64,000 bases of DNA from Microthyrium microscopicum (lineage: Eukaryota; Ascomycota; Dothideomycetes; Microthyriales; Microthyriaceae), in contig MU004232.1 of NCBI GenBank assembly GCA_010405405.1, forward strand, positions 2,003,481 to 2,067,480. Direction: 5' to 3'. The position numbers and the translations under genes are program-made. Below, in pieces: positions 37,792 through 48,175 of this stretch. The notes beneath the pieces were generated by a model. That model did not search any database, was not told the DNA's origin, and saw only the letters and a list, made by a program, of their open reading frames with translations. How positions within the stretch are numbered: the stretch's first letter is position 1; the number at the start of each line of letters is the position of its first letter.

Positions 37792-40700
37792 CCTGTTAGC
37801 GAGGCAAGAGGAGATGGTGAAAAGAATTGGTAATGCAATATGAAGAACAGGAAAGGTAGCGGGCGATGGGTGGAGATCAAGTGCGAACGTGGAGACTCGG
37901 CGGCTAGTGCTACAACCCAGAGCCAGGAAACACGAAGGGAAAAGACGATAAGGGAAGCGAAATAAAGAAGGGACCAACAAGATGGGAAATGTTGGTAATA
38001 TCAAGACACTTTGGAGCAGGAAAAGACAGGATGAGGATCCCGAAGCGGTGGGAATCCAAGCAGGCGGAGAGCCAGATAGTGAAGCAAGCGCCGGCAGCGT
38101 GGACAGGGCACCGCACAGCAAGGACAAGACACGGGTAAGACTTACAGCTTGGATAGACGACAGCTGGAGGGCAAGATTGACAAGTTTGGTGGAAGGGAAC
38201 CAGCAGAGGATGTGGGCACTGGGAGGATGTTGAAGGAGGGAATGCAAGAGTGGTTGGGGGAGATTGGGAAGGTGGTGAAGAATGGCGGAAAGAGCGCGGG
38301 AGGGTCGACGAGGAAAAAAGCACGCAGTTTCTTGCAGATGTTGCAGAAGAACGACAACGACGCCGCCAAATTTTCAGTCTGCCTTCAAAGAACAACCACC
38401 AAGAATTGCACTGTCTATAATGATTGCGAAAGATTCGGATTTGAATGAAAGCGAAGTCTGTAAAGCCAGAGAAAAAGCCAGAAAAGCGCCAGTCGACCAC
38501 GGCCACCAGGACTGCGAATTGTGTCTCTGATCTCAATGCTTAGTGCTCACCAACAATCGGGCGGCGGCGACCAAGGCGGCACAGTACCAAGTAGTCCAAG
38601 CAGTCTTTACCCTGCAAAAGATAGTTGGGAGCCGACTGTCCCAGCAAAACCCACCACGGCTGGTTGTCGGTGCTTCGTCACTCGCTGCTTACTGGTTCGT
38701 CAAGCTATACTAACAGCCCGCTGATGGGGCCCCAGGCCTTTTCCCAGTACCGCTCCAGCATTAAACGAGCATGGAAGTGGTCCAAGAGTTGGATTCCAGT
38801 TTGCTGGGTCAAGTGGCGGGCCTTCTGCTGATTCGGCTCAATGCTCATCTCATTTCCGTTGTCCAGCACTGTCCTGCTTCAGATTAACCCGCAGCTCTCG
38901 AGTGGGATTTCAATATTCTCCTTGATTTGAAGCATAATCGTTTTGCGCTCTGATATTGGCAAAGATCTAGCAATTTAGGTGTATGACGATGAGGATATGA
39001 TTTATCGGTGTTTTAGGCGTGCGCTATAAAGAGTCTCAGACAACGACAGCTCGCTCCACGACGCCAAGGTTGGCGGAACTGTCATTGCTCTTTCCTATTG
39101 GATCTGCAGCCGTGATACCCTTGAAAAATCCAAGTCGACGGCTCGCCCGTGTGCATGGGACTGAAGAGACTTGCAGCCTGCGCAGGGGAGTCTTATATTT
39201 CTGCCCAATCATTCTTGGTCGATATGCTGATATAAGCTCTCATCTTTGGGTATGATTTCGTATACGAAGTACTGTATCTCAGAAGCATACAAGGCTATCT
39301 ATCTGGACAAAGCACATTGTCCACCCGTGCTAACCCTTCTTGCCTGTCATGATGCACAATAATCCGATCATTGTCTCAATTCAGCGGTGATGATAGATAT
39401 CGCCTCAATGTCATACGATAGAGGCAAGCTTGCGACCGTCCTCTGAATAGGTTTATGTAGTCGATGGAAGTGACATACGGCCGCTGTGTTATATTCAGGT
39501 ACCTGCTATCAACTTATAGCTAAGTCCTGCAGCTTTAAAAGTAATTAGTTTGCCAACAGCCCAATAGTATCAAGCTAAGTCGTTACACAAGCTGGGTTTA
39601 CGAGTACGCCCAAGCAAAGCAGAAATCAAGCACTAGCTAGGTAATTTATCTCCTTCTGTTCAAGGCTTTAAGATCTCAAAATAATCTGTTAACTGGTCGC
39701 ATTGTTCGTTGGACCAAATTCGAGTAGAGACTGTTGGTATCAGGCAGTATGATTAAGCATACATTTGATACACTGGCATCATGAACATTGAAATAGTGTC
39801 TATCGAGCCATTACCTCACTGCGACACCAAATGGATTTCACTACATTAGCTGTGTTGTATTGAGCCAATATATGTTGTGTTTGCGCAATACACACAACGA
39901 CAAAATAATAGGCGTTACCACTTATCTCACAGACGAATTGACTCCGTACTGTGCTGTATGCGCACAAGCTATTCTATTCCTAGCCATAGTTTGCCATCCA
40001 CAGCACTTTACTCTACTTCTTTGCGCGCAAACTAATGCACTATTGCAAGTTAAAGACCCTGTGTCCACGATTTGCAGCAAGATGAATGGTTCCTGGCGCA
40101 GGCCTGCTTTATTCTGCACCAACCACTGTTCATATGCTATCACAAATGCAGTGATCTGCATATTGAAGAAATCTCAACCCAAAAAAATGAGTCCGTAGAA
40201 CCCTAACAAAGGCCAAAAATTCGAACCCGAGAGAACATGCAGACCGATCAAATATTCAGCTTTTACCCTTCATTTTAAATATTATCTAGGCCGTTCACAG
40301 GGCCACAATTGACGATGATGGTTTTGGTTCCCAGGTTGCTCAAATGCCATGTTCTTTGACGGCAATTCGTCAACTGAATCCATGACCATGTCTCACCTCT
40401 TCCATCGTTTGGGGTCGTCCTTCCCGCTGCGGGTCCTTCGTGAAAACGGTTCTTCGCATCCAATTGGCTCACGATCTGCGCAACCGAGCCAGTTTCTTAC
40501 TGGGTTGCCATGCGATAGCCATGTCACTGGAGATTCAAAAGGTCATCCACCAGTTCTAAACTGAGTCTGGAAGTTCATTGAAGCGTTCATCGATATATGC
40601 TGAAGGCTGCCTCAAGTGCTGGTTGGTTCACAGCAACATATGCAAATCTGGCATACGGTAAGGGGCTCAATCAGCTCCTACTAAGAACGATATTTCGAAA

Positions 40701-42899
40701 GAGGGTGTGAAGCCAAAAGAAAACATCACAATCTCGCTACCAATAAAATTCCCATCACCACTCGGCTTGCCGAAACAACCACCAAGTTCAAAGTGGACAC
40801 TAGAGCCGGCCTCAATGGTACGCCTTCACGCGGCACGCCCCTTACGTCCACGATATGTTGCACAGGTCGACATGCCGAGTACCGTCTCCTTTCCTCGGCT
40901 GCGACCCTTACTTCGCAGCACATTTTTGAGGAACCTATAGATTTAGCCTAGACTCCTGGCATATATTATTGCGACTCTTTGTATAAGTTTGCGCGACCCT
41001 TACTGCGACGCTCACTCCGCAAATCTAGAAATCGGCCGGACCGCGCCGTCTACTACGCGTTAGTTAGTAACCGTGTGACGCCAAATTCGGTCGGGTTGTT
41101 GTAGATCCGCGTTGCGGCCTTCCCCTTGGATAGTCAAGACTATTACCAAGTAGATCTAGTCGTGGTTGGCAAGTAGTTGTTTGTAGCCAGTGAAAATGCT
41201 TCTTTTACGCCTTTATGCCACCAGTTTCAGCCTGATACCCCTATTTTTGGCATCACCTCCAACTTCTCCCTTGTACTCCGTAAAGATATCAACATATCAG
41301 AATCTTGAACCGGAAGTTCAGAATTGTCTGACTTCTTCGCCAGAATTTATAAGCTATATGTTCGAAATCTCTATCAACATAGGGTCTCTGCTGTCCTTTG
41401 TGGGGAAAGACAGCCAAACAGCTTTAGTTGGGTCCTAATCTCAATCAATAAACTGTTACAAATTTCAGGGACCAAATAGAACAATATTTGTGAGTAGTTT
41501 TCAAATGTAATCGTAAATAGCAGAATGCTAGTCGTAAGGTTCAGCAATTGTTCTTCCTACTGCTTATCGGGAGGTTACAGTGTAGAGTAATCTTGCGTCT
41601 GGTAAATGCTACTGCTAGCTCTGCTAGGGTGATATCGCTCAGTGTCTGATAACTTTGCGTGCCGGACTCAAACCAAAGTTCAGTACTCAGCTAGAATACA
41701 GGTAGCTGGGTTCGGTTAAATTATTTTGATGTAATCAATCGTACTCACTTAGTTGTATGAACGGTGGAAAAAGATTGGACTCAAAACAACAAAGGTATCT
41801 GGGAACTTATATTCGTTATTTATATCTCAAGGCTACTTGCGGTCGTCAAAGTCATTGTATAGCGCCCAGCATCAACAAATCTCGGGCAAAGAGATCATGG
41901 ATCAGACATACATGTTACGCGAACAACTAAGCTAAGCATGCGCTTATGTGAAGTCCGTTAGCAATTGATCATCTCAGCTTTACATGTCTGAGGATCGGGT
42001 CATACCTGCCTAGCAAACAGTCCCAAATGAACTTGAGGCTGACAAAATCGGCCATCATTTGGAGTATCATGTTACGCTCAGATCTTAGCATTGAGTCTCG
42101 GCATGATAATGCATTGCAACGTGTCCAAGCGATCTATCATCTGAGGTCCTTAACGCCGACATCTTGGGATTCTCCGGCTAGTTATACCAGACCATAAATC
42201 TCAGTTTCTTAGGGTACCAGACCAAGAACTGTCAGCCCAGCAAAAAGTTAGTCTACCTGTCTTGTGAGGTTCTAGGCAATCCCAGATCTAGCATTCGACG
42301 AATCAGCTGAACCAAACCACCGGTCGTTGAATCCTTGGACTGTTTCCGCTACCAAGCTAGATTTTAGTACTTGTACTATCAAACAGTTCCACTTTTCAAA
42401 CCTAGCTTGCCATAGATCTGCGATTCTTCAAGATGTTACATATGGTAGGTTTCACTACTATCAGCCTTTGGTTCTCTGCAGAACTATCACCTATCTATCC
42501 AAAATTCTCATGCTCGGAAAACATGCAGTGCGAGTCACCCTGGCCAAACGACCCAATACCGAATCAGCTCTATGCAGGAGTATTTCTGCAATAATACTAC
42601 CTATCATATTCTGAATTCGGTTCATGTTTGAAGGACAACAGAGTCGTCATACTGGTACAGTGTGTTCTAATTCACCTCGCGAATCCTTCGGCGTGTCCGA
42701 AGTGACAGGCAAGAAGGAGATAGTGGCAAAATGAGAAGGATTCGAATGATTCAAGCTACCTTCAATCCCACTTGTCATCTGATAACATATAACCTCAGCC
42801 TACTCTATGACAGAACACTGCGGTTCTTCTCATCACAACTCATCCAGTAAACTACAGGAGTATACTTCCATTCCCATTCTTAAGATACTGCTCTCAATC
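37792..42899. other. Long gene-poor region upstream of veA
   Basis: 5.1 kb with no gene I can support. The first ~700 bases are probably the veA leader and promoter. Remaining open frames are short, lack ATG starts or have no splice, domain or signal-peptide support. A GC-rich repeat cluster lies at 40,901-41,021 (listed separately). Long upstream regions are common for developmental regulators. Confidence 0.45.
40901..41021. repeat. GCGACCCTTACT direct repeats, possible transposon end
   Basis: GCGACCCTTACTTCGCA at 40,901-40,917, then GCGACCCTTACT directly followed by GCGACGCTCACTCCGCA at 40,993-41,021. The 12-base unit GCGAC(C/G)CT(T/C)ACT thus occurs three times, twice in tandem. The second cluster is also bounded by TTTGCG and CGCAAA. 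Dense short motifs of this sort are typical of the subterminal regions of DNA transposons such as hAT elements. No transposase is present, so this would be a remnant; the family is a guess. Confidence 0.4.
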
Positions 42900-43102
42900 A
42901 TGCATTCAACTGTCGTCAACAGATTGCTCATGGCTCTCCTATTTATAGGAGTTACATTGGCCTATCCAACAGGTAAGATGCTATGTGTGAAAGCCTACAT
43001 AGCAGGACTGACGAATCTCCAGACCTGACCAGGCGTGGTCAACCCTTTTGCGGAGAATTAGCCCCTTGTACCCCTGATTGCCTTTGCAGTTCTAAGAAAT
43101 AG
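42900..43102 (+). CDS. Small secreted cysteine-rich peptide
   Basis: Two exons, 42,900-42,972 and 43,023-43,102, encode 50 residues. The 50-base intron has a GTAAGA donor, an ACTGAC branch-like site and a CTCCAG acceptor, matching the intron style of neighbouring genes. Residues 1-21 form a clear signal peptide (hydrophobic LLMALLFIGVTLA, cleavage before YPT). A Kex2-like dibasic RR follows at 28-29, leaving a predicted 21-residue mature peptide with four cysteines at 34, 40, 44 and 46 in the pattern C-x5-C-x3-C-x-C (CGELAPCTPDCLC), ending SSKK. The CGE...CTPxCxC pattern recalls knottin and cyclotide loops, but it is too short for a three-disulfide knot. Function is unknown; effector, antimicrobial or signalling peptide are all possible. 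No close TATA box was seen. Confidence 0.6.
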
Positions 43103-44629
43103 AAGTGGAAACGATTTCTAAGCTATTTCTATCCTTCGAGTGTTTTTTATCTATATCAAATGCTATAACACAGGTCTTCACTTCTGAAAGTTCGCTTCTT
43201 GAGATTTGAAAGCGGCCATTGAGCGCACTTAAAGCAATAAAGAGCGAGATGTAATAGACATAAATGAGCTTGACATTCTTGGGGAAGGATGCCAATGGAC
43301 ACAATATCTATCTTATGTTATGGGTCTTTTTGTGGTTGCGTCCCGTGTGCCAGCCCGCCTCAACAAGGACTTTACAGTACTACGCCCACCAAAGCAGCCC
43401 ATTGTACTTGGCTGCGTGTTGTCTTCCTCAACTGGTGACCTTTCGCCCTGATACATATCACTTCGGTCTCATGTATAAGAGTGCTCATCGTCGAAAGGGA
43501 AAAAGACCTACAAAGGTTTAGATGCTTGTTGTTCTGTTAGGAGATATTTTGGTCACCTTCTTAGAATTAAGTGGCTCTGTTGGGGAAGCGATCGTACAGA
43601 GCTGGATTACATTCCGGACAAGGTCGAATGATCTCCATGCCATAGAACACCGGTGGATTGTGAAGATGCTTCGGCTTTGATACGCACCAGCTGTAAGGCA
43701 CAAGTCCTTGATTGGTATCAGACATGATAGATAGTGAGATGAAGAAGCTGTAAAGTTGACGAGTTGGTAATGAATTGTTCACTCTTTCAAAGGCTAGATT
43801 GCTGAAGAGAAGCAGAGTGTTTTTTACAAAGCCAAAAGTGGCTTTCCCAAGTGGTTCTTTTATACTTTCATAGATTTTCAACCAGATTAATTTCTGGGAC
43901 AAGCCAAATCCGCTTCAGAACAAGACTCAAACACAATAACACTTGGCTTTGTCAAAATCTTGAGCTTTATCTTATTGAGTGGTGTTGATATTACAACACA
44001 AACCAACTAAGAAATGATTTCCAAAAGTGTCTCATAAGAGCCCGGAGGATAGATTCCCGATTTCGCGTTGTCAAAACACAACACCATCCTAATACGCACT
44101 GAAATGATCACATAGCATCATGGGAGGCCATCAAGTCATATGGAGGGCTTTGGGGCGCAGCCGGAATAAGAAGATGCGATATAAATACCTTCTTCCCCCA
44201 TCGAATCAATATTAGAACAAATTACGATTCTTTGGTATCTTTTTGGACACCATGTAAAACCAGGAAGCCATTGAGTGTATTTTGGGAAGATGTCTGTCTA
44301 CCAGAAAATCCTGAGTAGCAACGGTTCACAGATCAAAGAGCAAGGAGTCATTGGTGACCAGGACTTGGAGAGGCTGTGCTATATAGAAGGATCGAGGGTT
44401 ATATACGAGGTCAATTTCCAATGAAAGACTTCCCAGCAATTTTGCTACCTAGGCATCTCCAGGCTACATTTACAGTGGTGGAGGCTGGTAGAAGTACAAA
44501 TTACTTGTTCATTCTTCAACTCCGGTGAACAAATGATTTACCACAAACCGATATCATTTGCCAACACTATGCTTCGTCGAAGACTTTTGCTGCCGAACAT
44601 ACAAATCTAATCGCATAACTTTTTTCACA
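43103..44629. other. Intergenic, nothing assignable
   Basis: 1.5 kb between the peptide gene and the APH-like pseudogene. TATAAATA at 44,180-44,187 lies 450 bases before the next start and may serve it or a short unsupported frame at 44,290. A 52-codon minus-strand frame ending at 43,567 has an ATG but no recognisable feature. Confidence 0.4.
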
Positions 44630-46011
44630 ATGACAGATCAAGTCATTAATACCAAACAGCCGCTGAGCTCAGAACAACAAGTTAAATTCATCGACAACGT
44701 GCTGATGGAGCGCTTTGAATTGGCTGTTTCCTCCATCACCATCATCAACAAAGGCAAAAACAATTTCACGTACCGCGTGAAACTTGACCCAAAGACTGCG
44801 GTCAAGCACACAGAGCAACCAACAGTTAAGCCAGGCACCGTCTCACTGCCAGTTGACACGACCGATATCATTTTTCGACTATCCAATCCCCAGCGGTCAC
44901 TGAACGAAGCTGTCCGCATCGAAAATGAAGTCGCAGCAATGATCTTGATGCGTGAAGCTTTTGCTTCAGTGGAACTTTCGGACCTTGTACCTGATGTGTA
45001 TGACTAGGAGAGTGCGGCTACAGGACAAGGCTATGTGATTCAACAGCTCATGCCTGGCCAAGCACTTGACGATGCTTTCGACACTTTGACGGAAACGCAA
45101 CAGAAGGAGATATCTGGTCAGATTCTGGATATATTCAAAGCAATCCATGAGTATGATCTCCCAAATAGTGTCGTTGGCTACGGAGGCTTACGGTTCAATG
45201 AGCAAGGCGAAGTGATCACAGGGCCTACTACTATTCCCTGCGGAGGGCCGTTCAAGAGCATTGCAGAGATGTATCGTCAATTACTACGGACACAACTAGA
45301 TTTGTCTTCGACAAGCGTTCTTCTTGATGGTTGGAAGGATGATGGGCTTAGAGATCGGTTGGAAATGTTCTATGATAAAGGGCTTGAAAAGTTGTTTGAT
45401 GAAGTTAACGATCAACTACCAACATTGGTCCATGGAGACCTAGGTAAGTTGAGCATCATTCAACGACTGCAGAGTCCAAATCAAATTGCAGCTACTAATT
45501 AGGACGTGCAGATCGATGGAACATACTCTTTGATAAACAGAATATGAAGATCACAGCTTTACTAGATTACGATTTTGCCCAAGTCGCTTCTCCTTGCGAC
45601 GAGTATTTCTTCTCGTTCCCTCTGAGCCACGGGCTTGTTGGATCGGAATTTAGCAATGACAGAAACGAGAGCCTGCTTCGAAACTATCAAATTCATGGCT
45701 TTCCAGGGGAGCTACCAACATACGACAAGCCAGAAGGTGGGAGGTCTGAAGCCCCAGGGGATGCAAATCCCATCAATTGGAAGTTTGCTAAGCTTTGGGA
45801 TAAGATGCTTCATGAGAAAGGTATCAAAAGTCCTGCCAAGCTAGGCAGAGATATTGAAATTATGTCAAACTTGTATTGGTTTTGCCAGGAGGTCTGCTGG
45901 CCGTATGTTTTATTTGACAGCTGGAATCGACAGCCAGAAGAGAGAAAGCAACAGGCAAAGAAAAACATACAAGGGGAGATTGGAAGGTTTTTGGAAAGCT
46001 TCGGTTTTTGA
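44630..46011 (+). pseudogene. APH/choline-kinase-like phosphotransferase with premature stop
   Basis: Aminoglycoside-phosphotransferase fold (PF01636-like), common in filamentous fungi, with small-molecule or protein substrates mostly unknown. Exons 44,630-45,443 and 45,512-46,011, with a 68-base intron, would give 437 codons. The kinase core is complete: the nucleotide-binding N-lobe start (INKGKNNFTYRV), the catalytic HGDLDRWN created across the splice join (~268), and the metal-binding LLDYDFA (~290). However, codon 126 (45,005-45,007) is TAG, in the place where homologues usually have Trp in a PDVYxW-type segment; both sides are in the same frame. TGG to TAG needs one G-to-A change. The rest shows no decay, so it is a recent pseudogene, a strain polymorphism, a sequencing error, or a read-through case. 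Confidence 0.75.
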
Positions 46012-46737
46012 ATACTTCAATTCTTGCTTGAGGTGTCGATTAAAGTCGAATATAAATAGAAGCATGTCACATTCCATGAAGCGTTTCTGCTCAAATCCAC
46101 AATCCAAAGGACATGTAAGTTGCGTACCTGACTGATCCCTCATATATATGTTACTCCCCAATTCTCAGGTCAAGTATCAACAGAAGCGTTTACATAATCA
46201 AAATAAAAGCTAGCATCCAGCTTTCGGCTTCGCCGCATTACTAACCTGCATGTCGGCGATATGAATCCATGGGGCTGTGCCAGTCCCCGCTGATGCCAAG
46301 TGCAACTACTGTACCAAATTGGCTCTTCAAACAAACTCTTCATTTCAGCCATGTCAAGGTCGAACTGAAAAGTAAGGCTCCAGCGGTGAACAATGGCTCT
46401 TGGCTTTTGCTGGGCAAAAGCCGCAGTGGTTAGATCGTGCTTGAGCAGGCCACTGACCATACGATATCCAAATCTACACTAACTTTCCAGTTCAGCTTCT
46501 AAAATCTGTTGCAACTTTGGCGGTAAGAAGCGAACCTAGCATGTTTTTGTCAAGGCGGCCTGCGGATTATACTCCGCTTCGTGTTACACCCTTAAAGAAC
46601 TAGGGGAGTCGGGATGAGGGTGGATATGATGAGAGTCGATTATATAAATGGCAGCGAGTTTTCACGATTATAGGGGTCATTACCTCTCGGTCAGTTCATC
46701 ATCAAATCCAAACAATTAACAGCAACATCACATCACG
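46012..46737 (+). other. Intergenic, promoter of the secreted protein gene
   Basis: Contains the 3' end of the APH-like locus and, on the right, the promoter of the next gene, with a TATA box at 46,641-46,648. No further gene seen. Confidence 0.45.
46641..46648 (+). promoter_or_regulatory. TATA box of secreted protein gene
   Basis: TATATAAA lies 90 bases before the ATG at 46,738, followed by a leader rich in CA that ends CATCACG before the start. Confidence 0.5.
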
Positions 46738-47606
46738 ATGCAATTAAAAATCAGCTGCATGCTTGCGGCACTTCTTATCGCAGGCTCAAAAGCCTCTCCC
46801 TTCGCCAACAGCAACATCTCCCCTCGACAAGAAAAGGTGGCCAGTACAAATGTTACCCTTGGATCAACAGGCGGAGAATCTGTGGAGGGATATTTCGTTG
46901 CCGCATACTCTCCTGGTGATAATATCGACAATGTCGAATGGATTGTGAGTCCATGTTTCCAGGATATAAAATAACTACTGACAGTGGTAACAGGCAGTTG
47001 AAGACCCACAAGCCAACCTATCAGCATCCGAAACCCGATGTATTGACTGTGTATGTACGGCACGTAGTACCGTAAAATACAAAACACTCTCCCATGGCAC
47101 TTGGTGGACACCATGGTGCCATGACCGACGCGCAGTGACTCCTGACGGAATCGTACTCATTGGCGAAGCAAAAGGCACTTCAGTCACTATGAGTGCAGAG
47201 CTCAAAGTTTCTGTCCCAAAGCTTGCCGACGCTCTGGAGTTGACTCTAGGTTATTCAGTCACAAAGACCAAAAGTGTGATCGCCATGCAGGGCTGTAAGG
47301 GTGACCCAAGCTGGAAGGGACCACATGGTGTGTGGTGGCAGGAGAAGATGGGCTGGGCGAAGGTGCAACAGGACACGGAGATTACTTGGGAAGGTGGAAG
47401 GAATTGGTTCGTTGCCCCTGAGCCTGTTCTATGGTGTTTTTGCTAACCTACCTCACAGCTATCATCCTACAAAGAAGACGACTAAGGTTGGCAATGCTAA
47501 CTGGCCTGACCCTGATAACACTGGATACCGTAGGCTGGAATACGGATGCCGCGATCTCCAGAGTGATGCCGGTCCGTGGTGTAACTTCCAGGCAGACCAT
47601 CTCTAG
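46738..47606 (+). CDS. Secreted cysteine-rich protein, effector candidate
   Basis: Three exons, 46,738-46,944, 46,994-47,406 and 47,459-47,606, give 255 residues. Introns are 49 and 52 bases; the second has TGCTAAC then CACAG, and its removal creates a Cys codon across the join. The signal peptide is residues 1-19 (SCMLAALLIAGSKA, cleaved before SPFANS). The mature chain has eight cysteines, three of them clustered as RCIDCVC, then WCHD, GCKG, NCYH, GCRD and WCNF, an even number compatible with four disulfides. It is Trp-rich in the second half (GVWWQEKMGW). I recognise no domain. It is flanked by an APH-like pseudogene and a HET gene, in an accessory-looking stretch. A secreted effector or a defence protein is plausible but unproven. 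Confidence 0.8.
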
Positions 47607-48175
47607 GAAACGATATGATTTGTATATCTTTGGAGAGCCTAAAATAGACCTAAAGTTTACATTACTCATTATCGTTCTCATGCATATCGCACTGTGCAAA
47701 TGGAGTCTTTCATATTCAAGTCCTGTATCAATATCTATACCAAATACAAGAGTGGTTTGGCATCAAAATGAATGTGTCTCATTAACGTCGTCTCTCATGC
47801 AGGATGGAAAAACCCGCAAGGCAGCTTTGAAGTGGGGCAGTTCTTTCTCAAGCCTCAAGGAGTCTCGCTTGATGCCCATCTACAACGACATGTGTCACAA
47901 AGCATTCTTTACGTCGAGCGTACACACTCAAAATCTACTTCCCAACGCAACGTTGCTGCAGCTTACCTACGGTAACCTTGTATCGTCTCGACTGAACACC
48001 AAGAACTCGCTAACAGAGCGCAACATCATAAAACTTAGCGAACTTGATAACAGCACACTAGTTTCCTCGTGCATCTGCCGAGCTTCACCTTCGATTCTAT
48101 AGAGTATAAGCCTTGTACTCGAGAGCGTCCCATCAGACGTAAATCAATATCGCTACCTCCACGTAGCGATATATC
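47607..48175. other. Intergenic, nothing assignable
   Basis: 3' region of the secreted protein gene and promoter of the HET gene. An open + frame to 48,102 continues past the secreted gene's stop in another frame, but it lacks an ATG start of its own with support and shows no domain. Confidence 0.4.

Noticed and set aside
39872-40198. Cys-rich + strand frame of about 109 codons
   Set aside because: No signal peptide, no regular Cys spacing, no splice signals; consistent with chance in intergenic DNA.
40201-40230. tRNA T-loop-like TTCGAACCC
   Set aside because: No T-stem, acceptor stem or anticodon arm can be formed on either strand.
41196-41438. Second small secreted protein (hydrophobic N-terminus followed by a short chain)
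   Set aside because: The N-terminus could pass as a signal peptide, but the chain has one Cys, no processing site, and the only plausible intron leads at once to a stop.
47431-48102. 223-codon + strand frame after the secreted protein gene
   Set aside because: It overlaps the last intron and exon of the secreted gene in another frame, has no domain or splice support, and reads as chance.
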